Shown here: one piece after another, positions 8,309 to 16,300 of the stretch
How the letters are laid out: each line of letters starts with the position of its first letter
Numbering within the stretch: position 1 is the stretch's first letter
Source: Bacteroidota bacterium
GTDB lineage: Bacteria; Bacteroidota; Bacteroidia; Chitinophagales; Chitinophagaceae
Direction of reading: 5' to 3'
DNA length: 25,374 nt
Assembly (NCBI GenBank): GCA_023422565.1
Contig: JAFAGR010000091.1
Location: 1-25,374, forward strand
The notes under the pieces: generated by a model
Database searches by the model: none
The model's input: the letters and a program-made list of their open reading frames with translations, nothing else
Told to the model about the DNA's origin: nothing
Position numbers and translations under genes: made by a program

Positions 8309-8316
8309 TATTTTAG
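8309..8316 (+). promoter_or_regulatory. Variant -7 box TATTTTAG before the YkgJ-like gene
   Basis: TATTTTAG, followed by CGCACA, has one mismatch to TAnnTTTG and ends 18 bp before the GTG at 8335. The same variant, again followed by GCG, occurs at 13410-13417. Confidence 0.4.
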
Positions 8317-8334
8317 CGCACAATTTTTCAAAAC

Positions 8335-8856
8335 GTGATACAACCCAAACCATTCACCTATCGCACCTATCGGAGACGCATAAACGCTAACAGGAAGTCG
8401 TTCCGTTCTTTTATAAGAAAGTCTGAAGCAAATCCGCCGCGGCTGATCCACAAAGTACTTCAGGAGGTTGAGCCGAAGGTTTGGGATGAAGTGGAATGTC
8501 TTAGTTGTGCGAATTGCTGCAAGAAAATGACGCCAACCTTTACAGAAAAAGATCTTAAACGAATTTCTGCACATTTTGAGATGACGCCAGAAGCTTTTAG
8601 GAAAAAGTGGTTGCGCAAAGACAGGAACAAAGACCTGGTGAACAAAACCGAGCCCTGCCAATTCTTAGATCTTGCAGATAACAAATGTTCGATTTATGCG
8701 ATACGCCCTGCCGACTGTGCAGGTTTTCCGCATCTTTCAAAAACCAAGTGGACTGAGTATGCCCATGTGCATTTGCAGAACATTGATTATTGCCCGGCCA
8801 CGTATAAAATGGTTGAAAAACTCATGATGCATTATTCGTCCGTTCACCAGGCGTAA
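8335..8856 (+). CDS. YkgJ-family cysteine cluster protein
   Basis: This 173-residue protein has eight cysteines in the pattern of the YkgJ/UPF0153 (CxxCxxCC) family: Cys55, 58, 61 and 62 in CLSCANCC, then Cys108 (EPCQF), Cys118 (NKCSIY), Cys128 (ADCAGFP) and Cys153 (DYCP). The family is thought to bind zinc or an iron-sulfur centre; no reaction is firmly known. The N-terminal 40 residues are very basic. The start is GTG, and no ATG lies before the conserved region at a better position. Its 3' end overlaps yraN on the other strand by 13 bp, stop-to-stop. Confidence 0.85.
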   Translation: MIQPKPFTYRTYRRRINANRKSFRSFIRKSEANPPRLIHKVLQEVEPKVWDEVECLSCANCCKKMTPTFTEKDLKRISAHFEMTPEAFRKKWLRKDRNKDLVNKTEPCQFLDLADNKCSIYAIRPADCAGFPHLSKTKWTEYAHVHLQNIDYCPATYKMVEKLMMHYSSVHQA

Positions 8857-9200
8857 ACATCTTCTATATAGGTGTATACGATTTCTTTTCCGCCGAGTTC
8901 TATGGCGAGAATGTCGAACTGGATACGTTTCCAGCCCGGGTTTCTAAAGAGATATTCTTCAGCCGCATCCATCATGAAGCGGATCTTCATTTTAGAAACG
9001 GCATCGTCGGGGTATCCATATTTCTTTCCCGTGCGGGTTTTTACCTCGATGAAATGAATGTATTGGTTTTTCGAGGCGATAATATCTATCTCGCGGCTTC
9101 CCCAGCGCCAGTTTTTATTGAGAATTTTAAATCCGTTTTTTTGGAGATAATTTGCTGCCAGGTCTTCTCCTGTTTGTCCGGTTTCTTTATTTGAATTCAT
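8844..9200 (-). CDS. YraN family protein (UPF0102, endonuclease-like fold)
   Basis: The sequence from Met at 9200 gives 118 residues, the usual YraN length. It has GQTGEDLAANYL, then WGSREIDII (Glu37, Asp39) and FIEVKTR (Glu52, Lys54). These are the acidic and lysine residues of a PD-(D/E)XK-like nuclease fold, although the cellular role is unsettled. Two upstream in-frame ATGs (9230 and 9218) would add 10 or 6 residues that do not look like the family, so the internal start was chosen. The gene overlaps the YkgJ-like gene tail-to-tail by 13 bp. Confidence 0.9.
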   Translation of the reverse strand: MNSNKETGQTGEDLAANYLQKNGFKILNKNWRWGSREIDIIASKNQYIHFIEVKTRTGKKYGYPDDAVSKMKIRFMMDAAEEYLFRNPGWKRIQFDILAIELGGKEIVYTYIEDVYAW

Positions 9201-9278
9201 GGCAGCAATATCTTCCATGAAAGAAATCAAGACAAGATGTTTTGACCACCGCAGGCTGATATTTTCATCTTAAAGTTA

Positions 9279-9286
9279 TATTTTTG
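9279..9286 (+). promoter_or_regulatory. -7 box TATTTTTG before the DUF6580 gene
   Basis: A perfect TAnnTTTG element sits 14 bp before the ATG at 9301 and runs into the 10-bp palindrome TTTGCGCAAA (9283-9292). The predicted leader is only a few bases long. A TTTG also lies 34 bp upstream (9241-9244), the same offset as at 5661/5699. Confidence 0.6.
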
Positions 9287-9300
9287 CGCAAACGTTATTC

Positions 9301-9846
9301 ATGCAAAAGAGAGATTATTCATTAGTTGCGATTGCTGCCGGTTTGGTAATTTGCGCCGCACTATCCAGGCTTGTATTCTATCCATTTAATTTTAGCCCGA
9401 TCATAGCTATGGCATTATTTGCCGGCTCTGTGCTAAAAAATAAAAAGCTGGCCATTATTCTTCCTCTTTCTGCGATGCTTTTAAGCGATCTTCTTTTTGA
9501 ATTTCTCAACATAGCCCAGGGATTTTGGGGATGGGGTCAATTGGTGAATTATGTGTTGCTTGCGGGTATAACGATGTTTGGATTTGCTTTAAAGAAGATC
9601 AACCTTTTGAATGTGGCCGGTTTTTCAATAACCTCTTCACTTATATTTTTCTTCATAAGTAATGCAAGCGTTTGGGTATTTCAACCCGGTTTGTACGCTT
9701 CAGACCTTTCGGGGCTTCGCGATAGTTTGATTGCCGGCTTACCATTTTTGAAAAATGGCGTTCTGACTGATCTGTTGTACTGCGGGTTGTTGTTTGGTGT
9801 TTATAGCCTTGCGGGTAGGTATAGGATGGAGAAGGCCGTAGCCTGA
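9301..9846 (+). CDS. DUF6580 family putative membrane transport protein
   Basis: This 181-residue integral membrane protein has about five hydrophobic segments: roughly 8-28, 31-48, 51-72, 84-102 and 109-125, plus a C-terminal one near 155-172. The segment NFSPIIAMALFAGS and the pair LLSDLLFEF are characteristic of the DUF6580 family, which resembles substrate-binding S components of ECF-type uptake systems. The substrate is not known. Asn, Asp and Trp residues in the loops could line a binding site, but this is conjecture. The gene is monocistronic, with its own promoter and no ECF ATPase nearby. The start is fixed by the promoter immediately upstream. Confidence 0.75.
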   Translation: MQKRDYSLVAIAAGLVICAALSRLVFYPFNFSPIIAMALFAGSVLKNKKLAIILPLSAMLLSDLLFEFLNIAQGFWGWGQLVNYVLLAGITMFGFALKKINLLNVAGFSITSSLIFFFISNASVWVFQPGLYASDLSGLRDSLIAGLPFLKNGVLTDLLYCGLLFGVYSLAGRYRMEKAVA

Positions 9847-9905
9847 TTTCGTTTTTTCCTTTTCAATTGAACTTGCGTAAGAACCATCGCTGCGGGAAAC
9901 TACAG

Positions 9906-10144
9906 TACGATGCACCATAATAGCCCCGTAAAAGGCTGTCTATGCCGTTTCTTTAAAGTTTGGTGGGTTCAAAAATTCGAGAAACTGCCCATGAATTCCG
10001 TGAAATCACATAGTTTATAAGCGATAAATATGATTTTGCGTTAGAAGTCGGGTGAATTAGCCGGAAGATAAGCTTTTGGAAGAAGGCGTATTAACTCTGA
10101 GTCCCAATACCGGCGCGGCTATGGGGTTATTATGGTGCATCGTA
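9906..10144. mobile_element. 239-bp element with 25-bp terminal inverted repeats (MITE-like)
   Basis: Bases 9906-9930 and 10120-10144 are inverted repeats that match at 23 of 25 positions. The outer 17 bases, TACGATGCACCATAATA, are identical. The 189 bp between them hold no ORF. The element fills most of the 306-bp gap between the convergent DUF6580 and rnhA genes and stops 8 bp from the rnhA stop codon. No target-site duplication was seen. Both repeat mismatches would be G-U pairs in plus-strand RNA, so a long RNA stem is possible. It could be a miniature inverted-repeat transposable element, an invertible segment, or a structured 3' region. Confidence 0.55.
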
Positions 10145-10152
10145 GGGCAAAT

Positions 10153-10605
10153 TCAGGTTTCGTAACCTTCGTCAGGAGCGAGATCTTTACCGTCTGCTGC
10201 CGCAGTTGCCAGTTCATCACACCGGTTATTATGCATATTCTCCGCATGACCCTTCACCCATTTAAAGGTCAGCTGAAAAGGCTTCGAAACCCTCGCAAAT
10301 TCAAGCCATAGGTCCTTATTTTTCTTACCACCCTTAAAATCCGTCCGTAACCAGTTCTTAAGCCAACCTTTTTCAATAGAATCGATCACATACTTACTGT
10401 CGGAATATACAGTGACCGGAATATGCTGTCGCTTTATCGCTTTTAATCCCTCGATCACCGCCATCAATTCCATACGGTTATTGGTAGTATGCCGGTAGCC
10501 TTTTGAAAGTTCCAACCGATGATTGCCGTAAAGGAGTACTACACCATAGCCTCCCTTCCCGGGATTGCCACGCGCCGCTCCATCCGTATACAGTTGAATA
10601 TGCAT
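10153..10605 (-). CDS. rnhA: Ribonuclease HI
   Basis: The 150-residue protein has all catalytic residues of bacterial type 1 RNase H: Asp8 (LYTDGAARGNPG), Glu46 (NNRMELMA), Asp69 (VYSDSKYV), His120 (VKGHAENMHN) and Asp130 (NRCDELA). It cleaves the RNA strand of RNA-DNA hybrids, removing primers and R-loops. It keeps the basic protrusion (KNWLRTDFKGGKKNKDLW) seen in E. coli RnhA. Its ATG shares one base with the TAA of the upstream carboxylase gene, so translation is probably coupled. The last residues (DLAPDEGYET) are a short tail. Confidence 0.95.
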   Translation of the reverse strand: MHIQLYTDGAARGNPGKGGYGVVLLYGNHRLELSKGYRHTTNNRMELMAVIEGLKAIKRQHIPVTVYSDSKYVIDSIEKGWLKNWLRTDFKGGKKNKDLWLEFARVSKPFQLTFKWVKGHAENMHNNRCDELATAAADGKDLAPDEGYET

Positions 10606-12233
10606 TATACCTGGAAGACACCGGTTTTAAATTCTTCCATGTGCGGATTGTTATTTGCCGCGGCAATTCCTTCGGAAATAACCCTCCGTGTTTCCGCGGG
10701 GTCTATAATTGCGTCTACCCATAACCGTGCGGCCGCATATTCCGGCTGGGTTTGATGGGTGTAATTAGCGGTTATCTTTTCCAAAATGGCCGTCTCTTCT
10801 TCAGCGGAAACAGTTTCTCCCTTTGCCTTTAATCCCGCTACCTGAATTTGCAACATCGTTTTTGCCGCTTGCTCGCCGCCCATCACCGCAATTTTTGCCG
10901 TTGGCCATGCATAAATAAAACGGGGATCATATGCCTTTCCGCACATTGCATAATTTCCCGCCCCGTAAGAGTTTCCGACCACGATCGTAATTTTAGGAAC
11001 CACGGAATTGGCAACCGCATTCACTAATTTGGCCCCGTCTTTAATAATTCCTGAATGTTCGCTGCGGCTGCCAACCATAAAGCCGGTAACATCCTGCAAA
11101 AACACAAGCGGAATTTTTTTCTGATTGCAGTTCATTATAAATCTCGCCGCCTTGTCTGCACTGTCGTTATAGATCACGCCGCCAAGTTGCATTTCCCCTT
11201 TTTTGTTTTTTACTATTAACCTTTGGTTGGCTACAATACCCACAGCCCAGCCATCTATTCTTGCATACCCGCAGATAATGGTTTTACCATAGTCCTTTTT
11301 AAACTCATCAAAACTGCCGGCATCCGTTATGCAACGTATCAACACTTCCATATCGTACGGCTTGGTGTTGCCCTCACTCAGAATGCCATAAATATCTTCG
11401 GACTTGCCTTCGGGTAGCTCAGGTTTTATGCGATTAAAGCCTGTATGTTCAGGAATTGCCAATTTGCTCATTATGCGTTTTACCCTGTCGAAACATTCTT
11501 CCTCTGTTTTAAACTGGTAATCTGCAATTCCGGAGATCTCGTTGTGAGTGGATGCACCGCCCAAAGTTTCTGAATCTATATCCTCACCGATAGCGGCTTT
11601 AACTAAATAAGGCCCTGCAAGAAAAATCGATCCGTTGCCCTCTACCATCAAAGTTTCATCACTCATGATGGGAAGGTAGGCTCCTCCTGCAACGCACGCT
11701 CCGGTTACCACTGCAAGTTGCGTGATACCCATTGCACTCATCTTTGCATTGTTTCTAAATATCCTGCCGAAATTTTCTTTGTCGGGGAAGATCTCATCCT
11801 GCATGGGCAGAAAAACTCCCGCGCTGTCTACGAGATAAATTATGGGAAGATGATTTTCCATGGCTATCTCCTGCATCCGCAAATTCTTTTTTCCGGTAAT
11901 AGGAAACCACGCACCCGCCTTAACTGTTTGATCGTTCGCAACAATAACACATTGCCTGCCGCCCACATAACCAATACCACTAACCGTACCGCCCGCAGGG
12001 CACCCTCCGTATTCCTCATACATTTCATAACCGGCAAATGCGCCGATCTCTATAAAGGGTTTACCCTCATCGCACAGGTAATCTATCCTTTCCCGCGCGG
12101 TCATTTTGTTTTTTTCTTTCTGCTTTTGCGTTGCCTTCTGGCCCCCGCCCTCATAAATTTTTTCCAGTTTCCGCCTGATCCTGCTCCAGGAAAGTTTCAG
12201 TGCATCTTCGTTTTTGTTGAATTCAAGGTTCAT
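10605..12233 (-). CDS. Acyl-CoA carboxylase beta subunit (carboxyltransferase)
   Basis: This 542-residue biotin-dependent carboxyltransferase belongs to the propionyl/methylcrotonyl-CoA carboxylase beta family. It has KMTARERIDYL near the N-terminus, AGGTVSGIGYVGG, VTGACVAGGAYLP in the first crotonase-like domain, and GAGNYAMCGKAYDPRF followed by VMGGEQAA in the second. These last motifs are closest to the methylcrotonyl/geranyl-CoA branch, suggesting leucine or branched acyl-CoA degradation, but the substrate cannot be fixed from sequence alone. The start at 12233 (MNLEFNKNEDAL) was chosen; the longer frame to 12380 adds 49 residues that overlap the next gene and do not resemble the family. 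No biotin carboxylase subunit lies in the window. It is coupled to rnhA. Confidence 0.93.
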   Translation of the reverse strand: MNLEFNKNEDALKLSWSRIRRKLEKIYEGGGQKATQKQKEKNKMTARERIDYLCDEGKPFIEIGAFAGYEMYEEYGGCPAGGTVSGIGYVGGRQCVIVANDQTVKAGAWFPITGKKNLRMQEIAMENHLPIIYLVDSAGVFLPMQDEIFPDKENFGRIFRNNAKMSAMGITQLAVVTGACVAGGAYLPIMSDETLMVEGNGSIFLAGPYLVKAAIGEDIDSETLGGASTHNEISGIADYQFKTEEECFDRVKRIMSKLAIPEHTGFNRIKPELPEGKSEDIYGILSEGNTKPYDMEVLIRCITDAGSFDEFKKDYGKTIICGYARIDGWAVGIVANQRLIVKNKKGEMQLGGVIYNDSADKAARFIMNCNQKKIPLVFLQDVTGFMVGSRSEHSGIIKDGAKLVNAVANSVVPKITIVVGNSYGAGNYAMCGKAYDPRFIYAWPTAKIAVMGGEQAAKTMLQIQVAGLKAKGETVSAEEETAILEKITANYTHQTQPEYAAARLWVDAIIDPAETRRVISEGIAAANNNPHMEEFKTGVFQV

Positions 12234-12294
12234 GGGCGTAAAGTAAATGATAATTTTAATGCAGCCCAATTTGAGATTATAAGAGCCGTGACCG

Positions 12295-12882
12295 CTAGTA
12301 TGCAAAGGGCAGGGGAGTATTAGAAAACCTGAAATTTCGAAAACGCACGAAATATTCTTCAGGGTTTTGTTCTGCCGCACGTGTATCGATAAACTTAAAG
12401 GTGTAGCGCTTTGTTTTATAAACTCTTACTCCCTTGTTTAAAAAGAGTGTGGGAGATGGAGTGGCTCCGGCAGGAATAATTGCTGAACAATCAACCAGCG
12501 TGTCCTTTGAAACATATCTGTCGTTGCGGTCTAAAGGAAATTGTTTTCTACTAAAACGGTAAGAGGCTTTTTGATTTGCTGAATACATTTTGAAGGTATT
12601 GAGATCAAATAATAGCGTATCGTTCCAGTTTTCTTTTTTTATCCCGCCTTCAATGTCAGATTCGGTATTTACCTCTTCCAGGTATAAAAGTATAAAGCGG
12701 TTATCCCTTACCGTATGCCAGATCGCCTTTGTGTTGAAAACCATCGTTTCAGAAGGCAGCATTTCCAACTGAATATAGGCGGCCGTTTCAAAACTATACC
12801 TGAAATGTTGGGCTGCAGGCTGCGAGGAAGCTTTTTGAAATAAAACAATAAGATATATGCTTATGACGGTTTTAATTTTCAT
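12295..12882 (-). CDS. Exported protein of unknown function
   Basis: I do not recognise this 195-residue protein. It starts with a probable signal peptide (MKIKTVISIYLIVLFQKASS, cleavage near residue 20 before QPAA). The mature part is rich in aromatic and beta-prone residues, with no obvious catalytic motif, and has a single Cys, in the segment LVDCSAIIPAG. The pattern suggests a periplasmic or surface beta-sandwich protein. Its ATG overlaps the stop of the upstream gene by 4 bp (ATGA), so the two are probably translated together. The carboxylase gene starts 61 bp downstream in the same direction and may share the transcript. Confidence 0.68.
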   Translation of the reverse strand: MKIKTVISIYLIVLFQKASSQPAAQHFRYSFETAAYIQLEMLPSETMVFNTKAIWHTVRDNRFILLYLEEVNTESDIEGGIKKENWNDTLLFDLNTFKMYSANQKASYRFSRKQFPLDRNDRYVSKDTLVDCSAIIPAGATPSPTLFLNKGVRVYKTKRYTFKFIDTRAAEQNPEEYFVRFRNFRFSNTPLPFAY

Positions 12883-13313
12883 TTTTTATCGGTGGTTGAA
12901 AGGGTGCGGTTATCTTTCCTTGCATCGAATCTTGCTTCTCCGTTCTTCAAAAAGTAAATGCGGCTGACAGCCCACTCAGTAATCAACCGGTCATCCTGTG
13001 CAACCAGTTGCTCATTGTAATAATGATTGTTTGAACCTTTTTGCAAGGGACCATTGTAGTTTACAGGTAATTCAAAACTTCCCCCGCTGCCGGTAATGGT
13101 AATGGATCCTTCAAATACAAGAGTGGAAGTGAGAAGGTTGATGCGAACCTGCCCTGTAATGCGAACAGTCGAACCATTTATTACAAGAGTTATATCCACT
13201 TTTTTATTGTTTTCGTGGGCCTGATCAGTAATTGTTTTTTGGATAGCTGCTTTTTGAGCGAATGGAGACTGCATTAAGATGAATATGCAGAAGAGAAAAG
13301 AAAGAGTTTTCAT
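12879..13313 (-). CDS. Exported protein of unknown function, partner of the downstream gene
   Basis: From the ATG at 13313 this is a 144-residue protein with a signal peptide (MKTLSFLFCIFILMQSPFAQ, cleavage after Ala19 or nearby). The mature part alternates polar and hydrophobic residues (VDITLVINGSTVRITGQVRI and onward), as in a beta-rich domain, and has no Cys. The frame extends upstream to 13385, but those 24 residues are not signal-like, so the internal Met was chosen. It overlaps the following gene by 4 bp. A near -7 box (TAAAATTTG, one base too long) lies a few bases upstream. No family was recognised. Confidence 0.65.
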   Translation of the reverse strand: MKTLSFLFCIFILMQSPFAQKAAIQKTITDQAHENNKKVDITLVINGSTVRITGQVRINLLTSTLVFEGSITITGSGGSFELPVNYNGPLQKGSNNHYYNEQLVAQDDRLITEWAVSRIYFLKNGEARFDARKDNRTLSTTDKK

Positions 13314-13409
13314 CGGGCAAATTTTATATGATTGATAGAAAATAAATTGTTCTTCAAAAATGGCTTTCACGCGTTTCAATTTCAAAGTGAAAAAGACATT
13401 TCAGGATGT

Positions 13410-13417
13410 TATTTTAG
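13410..13417 (+). promoter_or_regulatory. Variant -7 box TATTTTAG before the membrane-protein pair
   Basis: TATTTTAG followed by CGTA lies 29 bp before the ATG at 13447. It is the same one-mismatch variant seen at 8309-8316. Confidence 0.38.
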
Positions 13418-13446
13418 CGTATCCCCGATAATGTTTAATTTAAAGT

Positions 13447-14376
13447 ATGACCGAAAGCAATGAACAGTTCTCAAGCGAACGGGCCGCCACTGCATCAGTT
13501 TCGCTTTACACTGAACTCCGGCTAATGCTTCTTGCCGGCCTTATTATTTTCTCAACCGGAATTGCAGGGCTCCTTTATGAAAGCCGCGGAAACATTTCGC
13601 ACATCGTGGCTATAATAGCCGTTTCCTTTATTTCTATTGGCTGCTTTTATTATGGGTACCGAACAAAGTCTCCATTTTCTAAGGGGCTGGTTCAGGAGAA
13701 GAACAGTTTTTTTGATTTCATAATTCTCCTCGGGGCATTAACCATGCTCACTGCAATAGCTTACGTCCAGTTTAAGTTTGTTTTATTCGGAAGCAAATAT
13801 GGCCTTGCCACTTTCATTCCAATGTGCATTTTGTTTTTTGCCGCATACTATTATGATCATACCGGGGTGCTGGGCATGGCGGTTACAAATTTTGCGGCCT
13901 GGGCGGGCATCGTAGCTACGCCCCGTGCTTTCGGGATCATTCAATGGGAGATGAGCACTCAACTTGTTTCTACCGGCATTGCATTGGGCGTGTTGTTTGA
14001 ACTGCTTGCAGGGATGTCTGAAAAGCGGGATTTCAAGCCTCACTTCAGCGCAGTGTACCACTGGTCTTCCTTGAATCTGTGCTTTATTTCTTTGCTGACA
14101 GGGCTTTTCAACCTGAATGTTTTCTTGTTTACGGCTTTGATCATTCTTTTTGCAGTTTATTTTTATCAGCATGCTCTTAAAGAAAAGTCATTTCCCCAAC
14201 TGTTGTTCATATTAGTCTACTTATATATCGGGGGCGCTTACCTCTTTGTACAGGTGCTTGATCAAAGCGATCTTTCGGGGTTCGCGCCTGCCTATGCGGC
14301 AATATTTTATTTTTTGATAACTGCCCTCGTATTTGCCCGGGTATTGATCCATCACAATCGCCAATTCAGAAAATGA
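13447..14376 (+). CDS. DUF2157-like polytopic membrane protein
   Basis: The 309-residue product has a polar N-terminus of about 25 residues and then some nine hydrophobic segments separated by short loops, typical of an inner-membrane protein. The YYYDHTGVLGMAVTNFAAWAG region resembles the DUF2157 family, but the match is from memory of its general pattern and is not certain. No transport or enzymatic motif is visible. Its stop overlaps the start of the next gene by 4 bp (ATGA), so the two proteins are probably made together and may form a complex. Confidence 0.65.
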   Translation: MTESNEQFSSERAATASVSLYTELRLMLLAGLIIFSTGIAGLLYESRGNISHIVAIIAVSFISIGCFYYGYRTKSPFSKGLVQEKNSFFDFIILLGALTMLTAIAYVQFKFVLFGSKYGLATFIPMCILFFAAYYYDHTGVLGMAVTNFAAWAGIVATPRAFGIIQWEMSTQLVSTGIALGVLFELLAGMSEKRDFKPHFSAVYHWSSLNLCFISLLTGLFNLNVFLFTALIILFAVYFYQHALKEKSFPQLLFILVYLYIGGAYLFVQVLDQSDLSGFAPAYAAIFYFLITALVFARVLIHHNRQFRK

Positions 14377-15491
14377 TAGCTTTCAGCAAAGACGATATAG
14401 AAAATTTCAGCGCCCATCTTAAGCACGGAAAGTTGGATAGCAAAGATGATACATCAATAGAGGAGCCCGCTTCCGGCCATGCATACGTTTATCCTTTTTA
14501 TTCGCCACCTGTGTTCGTTCGCGTGGGACTCTTTTTTCTCACAATATTTGTTGTGCTTCTGGTTTTTTCTCTCCTGTGGCTTTTGACGGCCACATCGGTT
14601 TCCAATCTGGCTCTGGCCACTTTATGTACGGTTACAGGCTCGCTTTGCATACTTGCCTCGGAATATTTTGCGAGGAAGAGGAAGCACTATCAATCAGGGA
14701 TAGACGAAGCGCTTCATTGCAGCATCGTCTTTTTCTTTTCCATCCCATTATTCTTGCTATTTAATATTGCAACCTGGATAACCTTGCTACTGGCTTCCGC
14801 AATATCGTTTTGTCTGTTTCTTCGGTATCTAAGTTCACTACAGGCAGGCATTTGTGCGATATGCCTTTTCATTTCATTGGCGTTTTTTGCTGAAGAATTT
14901 TACCCTGCTTTTATATACGCCTTGCCTCTAAGCCTGCTCGCCGGCGCATCCTGTTTCTTTCTTATGAATCACGATCGCCCTGTTCCTGTTGTGTACAGAT
15001 CGGGCCTGGTTATTATCCGCTATTGCCTCCTGTGCCTGGCTTTATTTTTTAGCAACTTTATATGCCTGGCCGCGCTTGGGGGGATGTATATTTCAGATTC
15101 CTTCATTTCCATTACATATAAGGTTACAACGGTATTGTTCCCCATTTTGCTTTTATGGTACGGAGTTTTTAAGAGGGACATCATTGCGATTCATGTGTCG
15201 ATGGTTTCCCTGATATTCGCGCTTTATTCGGTTTACGAATTTACCGGCAGGGAACAGCCGTTTGCCTGGATGACGATCGGCGGATTGTTCATGATAGTTA
15301 TCTGCGCATTTTTAATGAAGCGGTTACAAAATGCCCGGGGTGGCTTCATCTATCGTAAAGAGAAATCAAATCAAAATGATCGCTGGGTGGAAGTGATATT
15401 ACCGGCGGCTGTAGGTCAATCTGAGCCGGACGCAGGAGGAGAATTTGGCGGCGGCAGCTTCGGCGGCGGCGGTGCAAGCGGAAATTTTTAG
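14373..15491 (+). CDS. Polytopic membrane protein with Gly-rich C-terminal tail
   Basis: This 372-residue protein has a polar, acidic N-terminal part of about 50 residues, then about nine to ten membrane segments, a short soluble stretch after residue 325, and the tail GGEFGGGSFGGGGASGNF. Glycine-serine tails of this form are known on TPM-domain and related membrane proteins, but no TPM domain is present here. It overlaps the upstream membrane-protein gene by 4 bp, which argues for coupled synthesis. Function unknown. A member of the same two-gene unit with a TPM protein elsewhere would be a reasonable, unproven guess. Confidence 0.65.
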   Translation: MIAFSKDDIENFSAHLKHGKLDSKDDTSIEEPASGHAYVYPFYSPPVFVRVGLFFLTIFVVLLVFSLLWLLTATSVSNLALATLCTVTGSLCILASEYFARKRKHYQSGIDEALHCSIVFFFSIPLFLLFNIATWITLLLASAISFCLFLRYLSSLQAGICAICLFISLAFFAEEFYPAFIYALPLSLLAGASCFFLMNHDRPVPVVYRSGLVIIRYCLLCLALFFSNFICLAALGGMYISDSFISITYKVTTVLFPILLLWYGVFKRDIIAIHVSMVSLIFALYSVYEFTGREQPFAWMTIGGLFMIVICAFLMKRLQNARGGFIYRKEKSNQNDRWVEVILPAAVGQSEPDAGGEFGGGSFGGGGASGNF

Positions 15492-15520
15492 AAAAAGAAG
15501 TACATCATCAAATAATTGTT

Positions 15521-15979
15521 ATGCCAGACAAATTAGTTGCGAAAGCAAAAATTCAAATCACCTCAAATGCATCCGAAGTTTTTAATGCTATTGTTGATCA
15601 AGAAAAGATGAGCAATTATTTTATCGAATGGGGAAGTGGCCCTATGATGGAAGGCAGAGTTGTAGAATGGAAATTTCCTGAATTCAATGACAGGTTTAAG
15701 GTGCGCATAGGATCGCAAATTATGAACGAACAGATATTATTTTCGTGGGGGGATGGAGCTGAAGCAACTAATGTGGTTATTGATATAAAACCGGCGGGAG
15801 ATAATTCATGCATTGTTTCGATTTCGGAATCGGGAAAAGAAAATAATGAAGAAGGCATTATATGGATGAGAGGAAATACGGAAGGATGGGCCAACTTTCT
15901 TGCCTGCCTTAAAGCATGGGTTGAATATGGTATTAATCTCAGAAAAGGTGCATTTGATTTTATGCGAAAACTGGAATAG
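15521..15979 (+). CDS. SRPBCC/AHSA1-like (START-fold) protein
   Basis: The 152-residue protein begins with a strand-helix pattern (AKIQITSNASEVFNAIVDQEKMSNYFIEWGSGPMMEGRVVEWKF) and ends in a long amphipathic helix (WANFLACLKAWVEYG). This is the layout of SRPBCC proteins of the AHSA1 type, which form a helix-grip cavity for hydrophobic ligands or bind Hsp90-like partners. The ligand is unknown. It follows the membrane pair by 29 bp and may be read from the same transcript; no -7 box was found before it. Confidence 0.75.
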   Translation: MPDKLVAKAKIQITSNASEVFNAIVDQEKMSNYFIEWGSGPMMEGRVVEWKFPEFNDRFKVRIGSQIMNEQILFSWGDGAEATNVVIDIKPAGDNSCIVSISESGKENNEEGIIWMRGNTEGWANFLACLKAWVEYGINLRKGAFDFMRKLE

Positions 15980-16024
15980 CCGTCCGGCTTCAAAGATTCC
16001 CGGAAAGTATTTGGACAACAAGTT

Positions 16025-16056
16025 TTTGGTAAGAAAATCCCTTTGGCGTAATATTG
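16025..16056 (+). promoter_or_regulatory. Promoter of tRNA-Leu
   Basis: TTTG at 16025-16028 and TAATATTG at 16049-16056 (one mismatch to TAnnTTTG) are separated by 20 bp, the usual Bacteroidota spacing. The box ends 10 bp before the tRNA 5' end. Confidence 0.5.
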
Positions 16057-16066
16057 CAGCCCATCA

Positions 16067-16150
16067 GCCCAGATGGCGGAACTGGTAGACGCAACAGACT
16101 CAAAATCTGTCGTTCGCAAGGGCGTGCAGGTTCGATTCCTGTTCTGGGCA
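16067..16150 (+). tRNA. tRNA-Leu, anticodon CAA
   Basis: The acceptor stem GCCCAGA pairs fully with TCTGGGC (16143-16149), and base 16150 is the discriminator A. The D arm, an ACAGA/TCTGT anticodon stem with loop CTCAAAA (anticodon CAA, reading UUG), a long variable arm and a T arm with TTCGATT are all present, as expected for a class II leucine tRNA. The 3' CCA is not encoded; the genome reads ACA. It precedes a strong terminator. Confidence 0.97.
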
Positions 16151-16151
16151 C

Positions 16152-16187
16152 AAAAGCTTCGCATCACAGCGGGGCTTTTTCTTTTCT
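16152..16187 (+). terminator. Rho-independent terminator after tRNA-Leu
   Basis: AAAAGCTTCGC (16152-16162) pairs with GCGGGGCTTTT (16169-16179) in an 11-bp stem with two G-U pairs and an ATCACA loop. A T-rich tract follows. Confidence 0.8.
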
Positions 16188-16300
16188 ATTCATCTTAATG
16201 AATTCGCCAATACGTCTCCTGCCTGCGTTTGCTGATTTTTTCCGGCCTGTTAAGGGCGAAAGCGCAGCGATAATTTGTAAATTGCACAAAACTGCTGACT

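Noticed and set aside
11718..12323. 201-residue plus-strand frame opposite the carboxylase gene
   Set aside because: It is a shadow of a strongly conserved gene, without family resemblance or start signal.
12234..12380. 49-residue N-terminal extension of the carboxylase beta subunit
   Set aside because: It overlaps the upstream exported-protein gene and has no family similarity; MNLEF at 12233 starts where the family begins.
16188..16300. Possible riboswitch or regulatory RNA before the Lys1-like gene
   Set aside because: Only a short ATTCAT/ATGAAT dyad and a TAATTTG box were seen, with no recognisable aptamer core.
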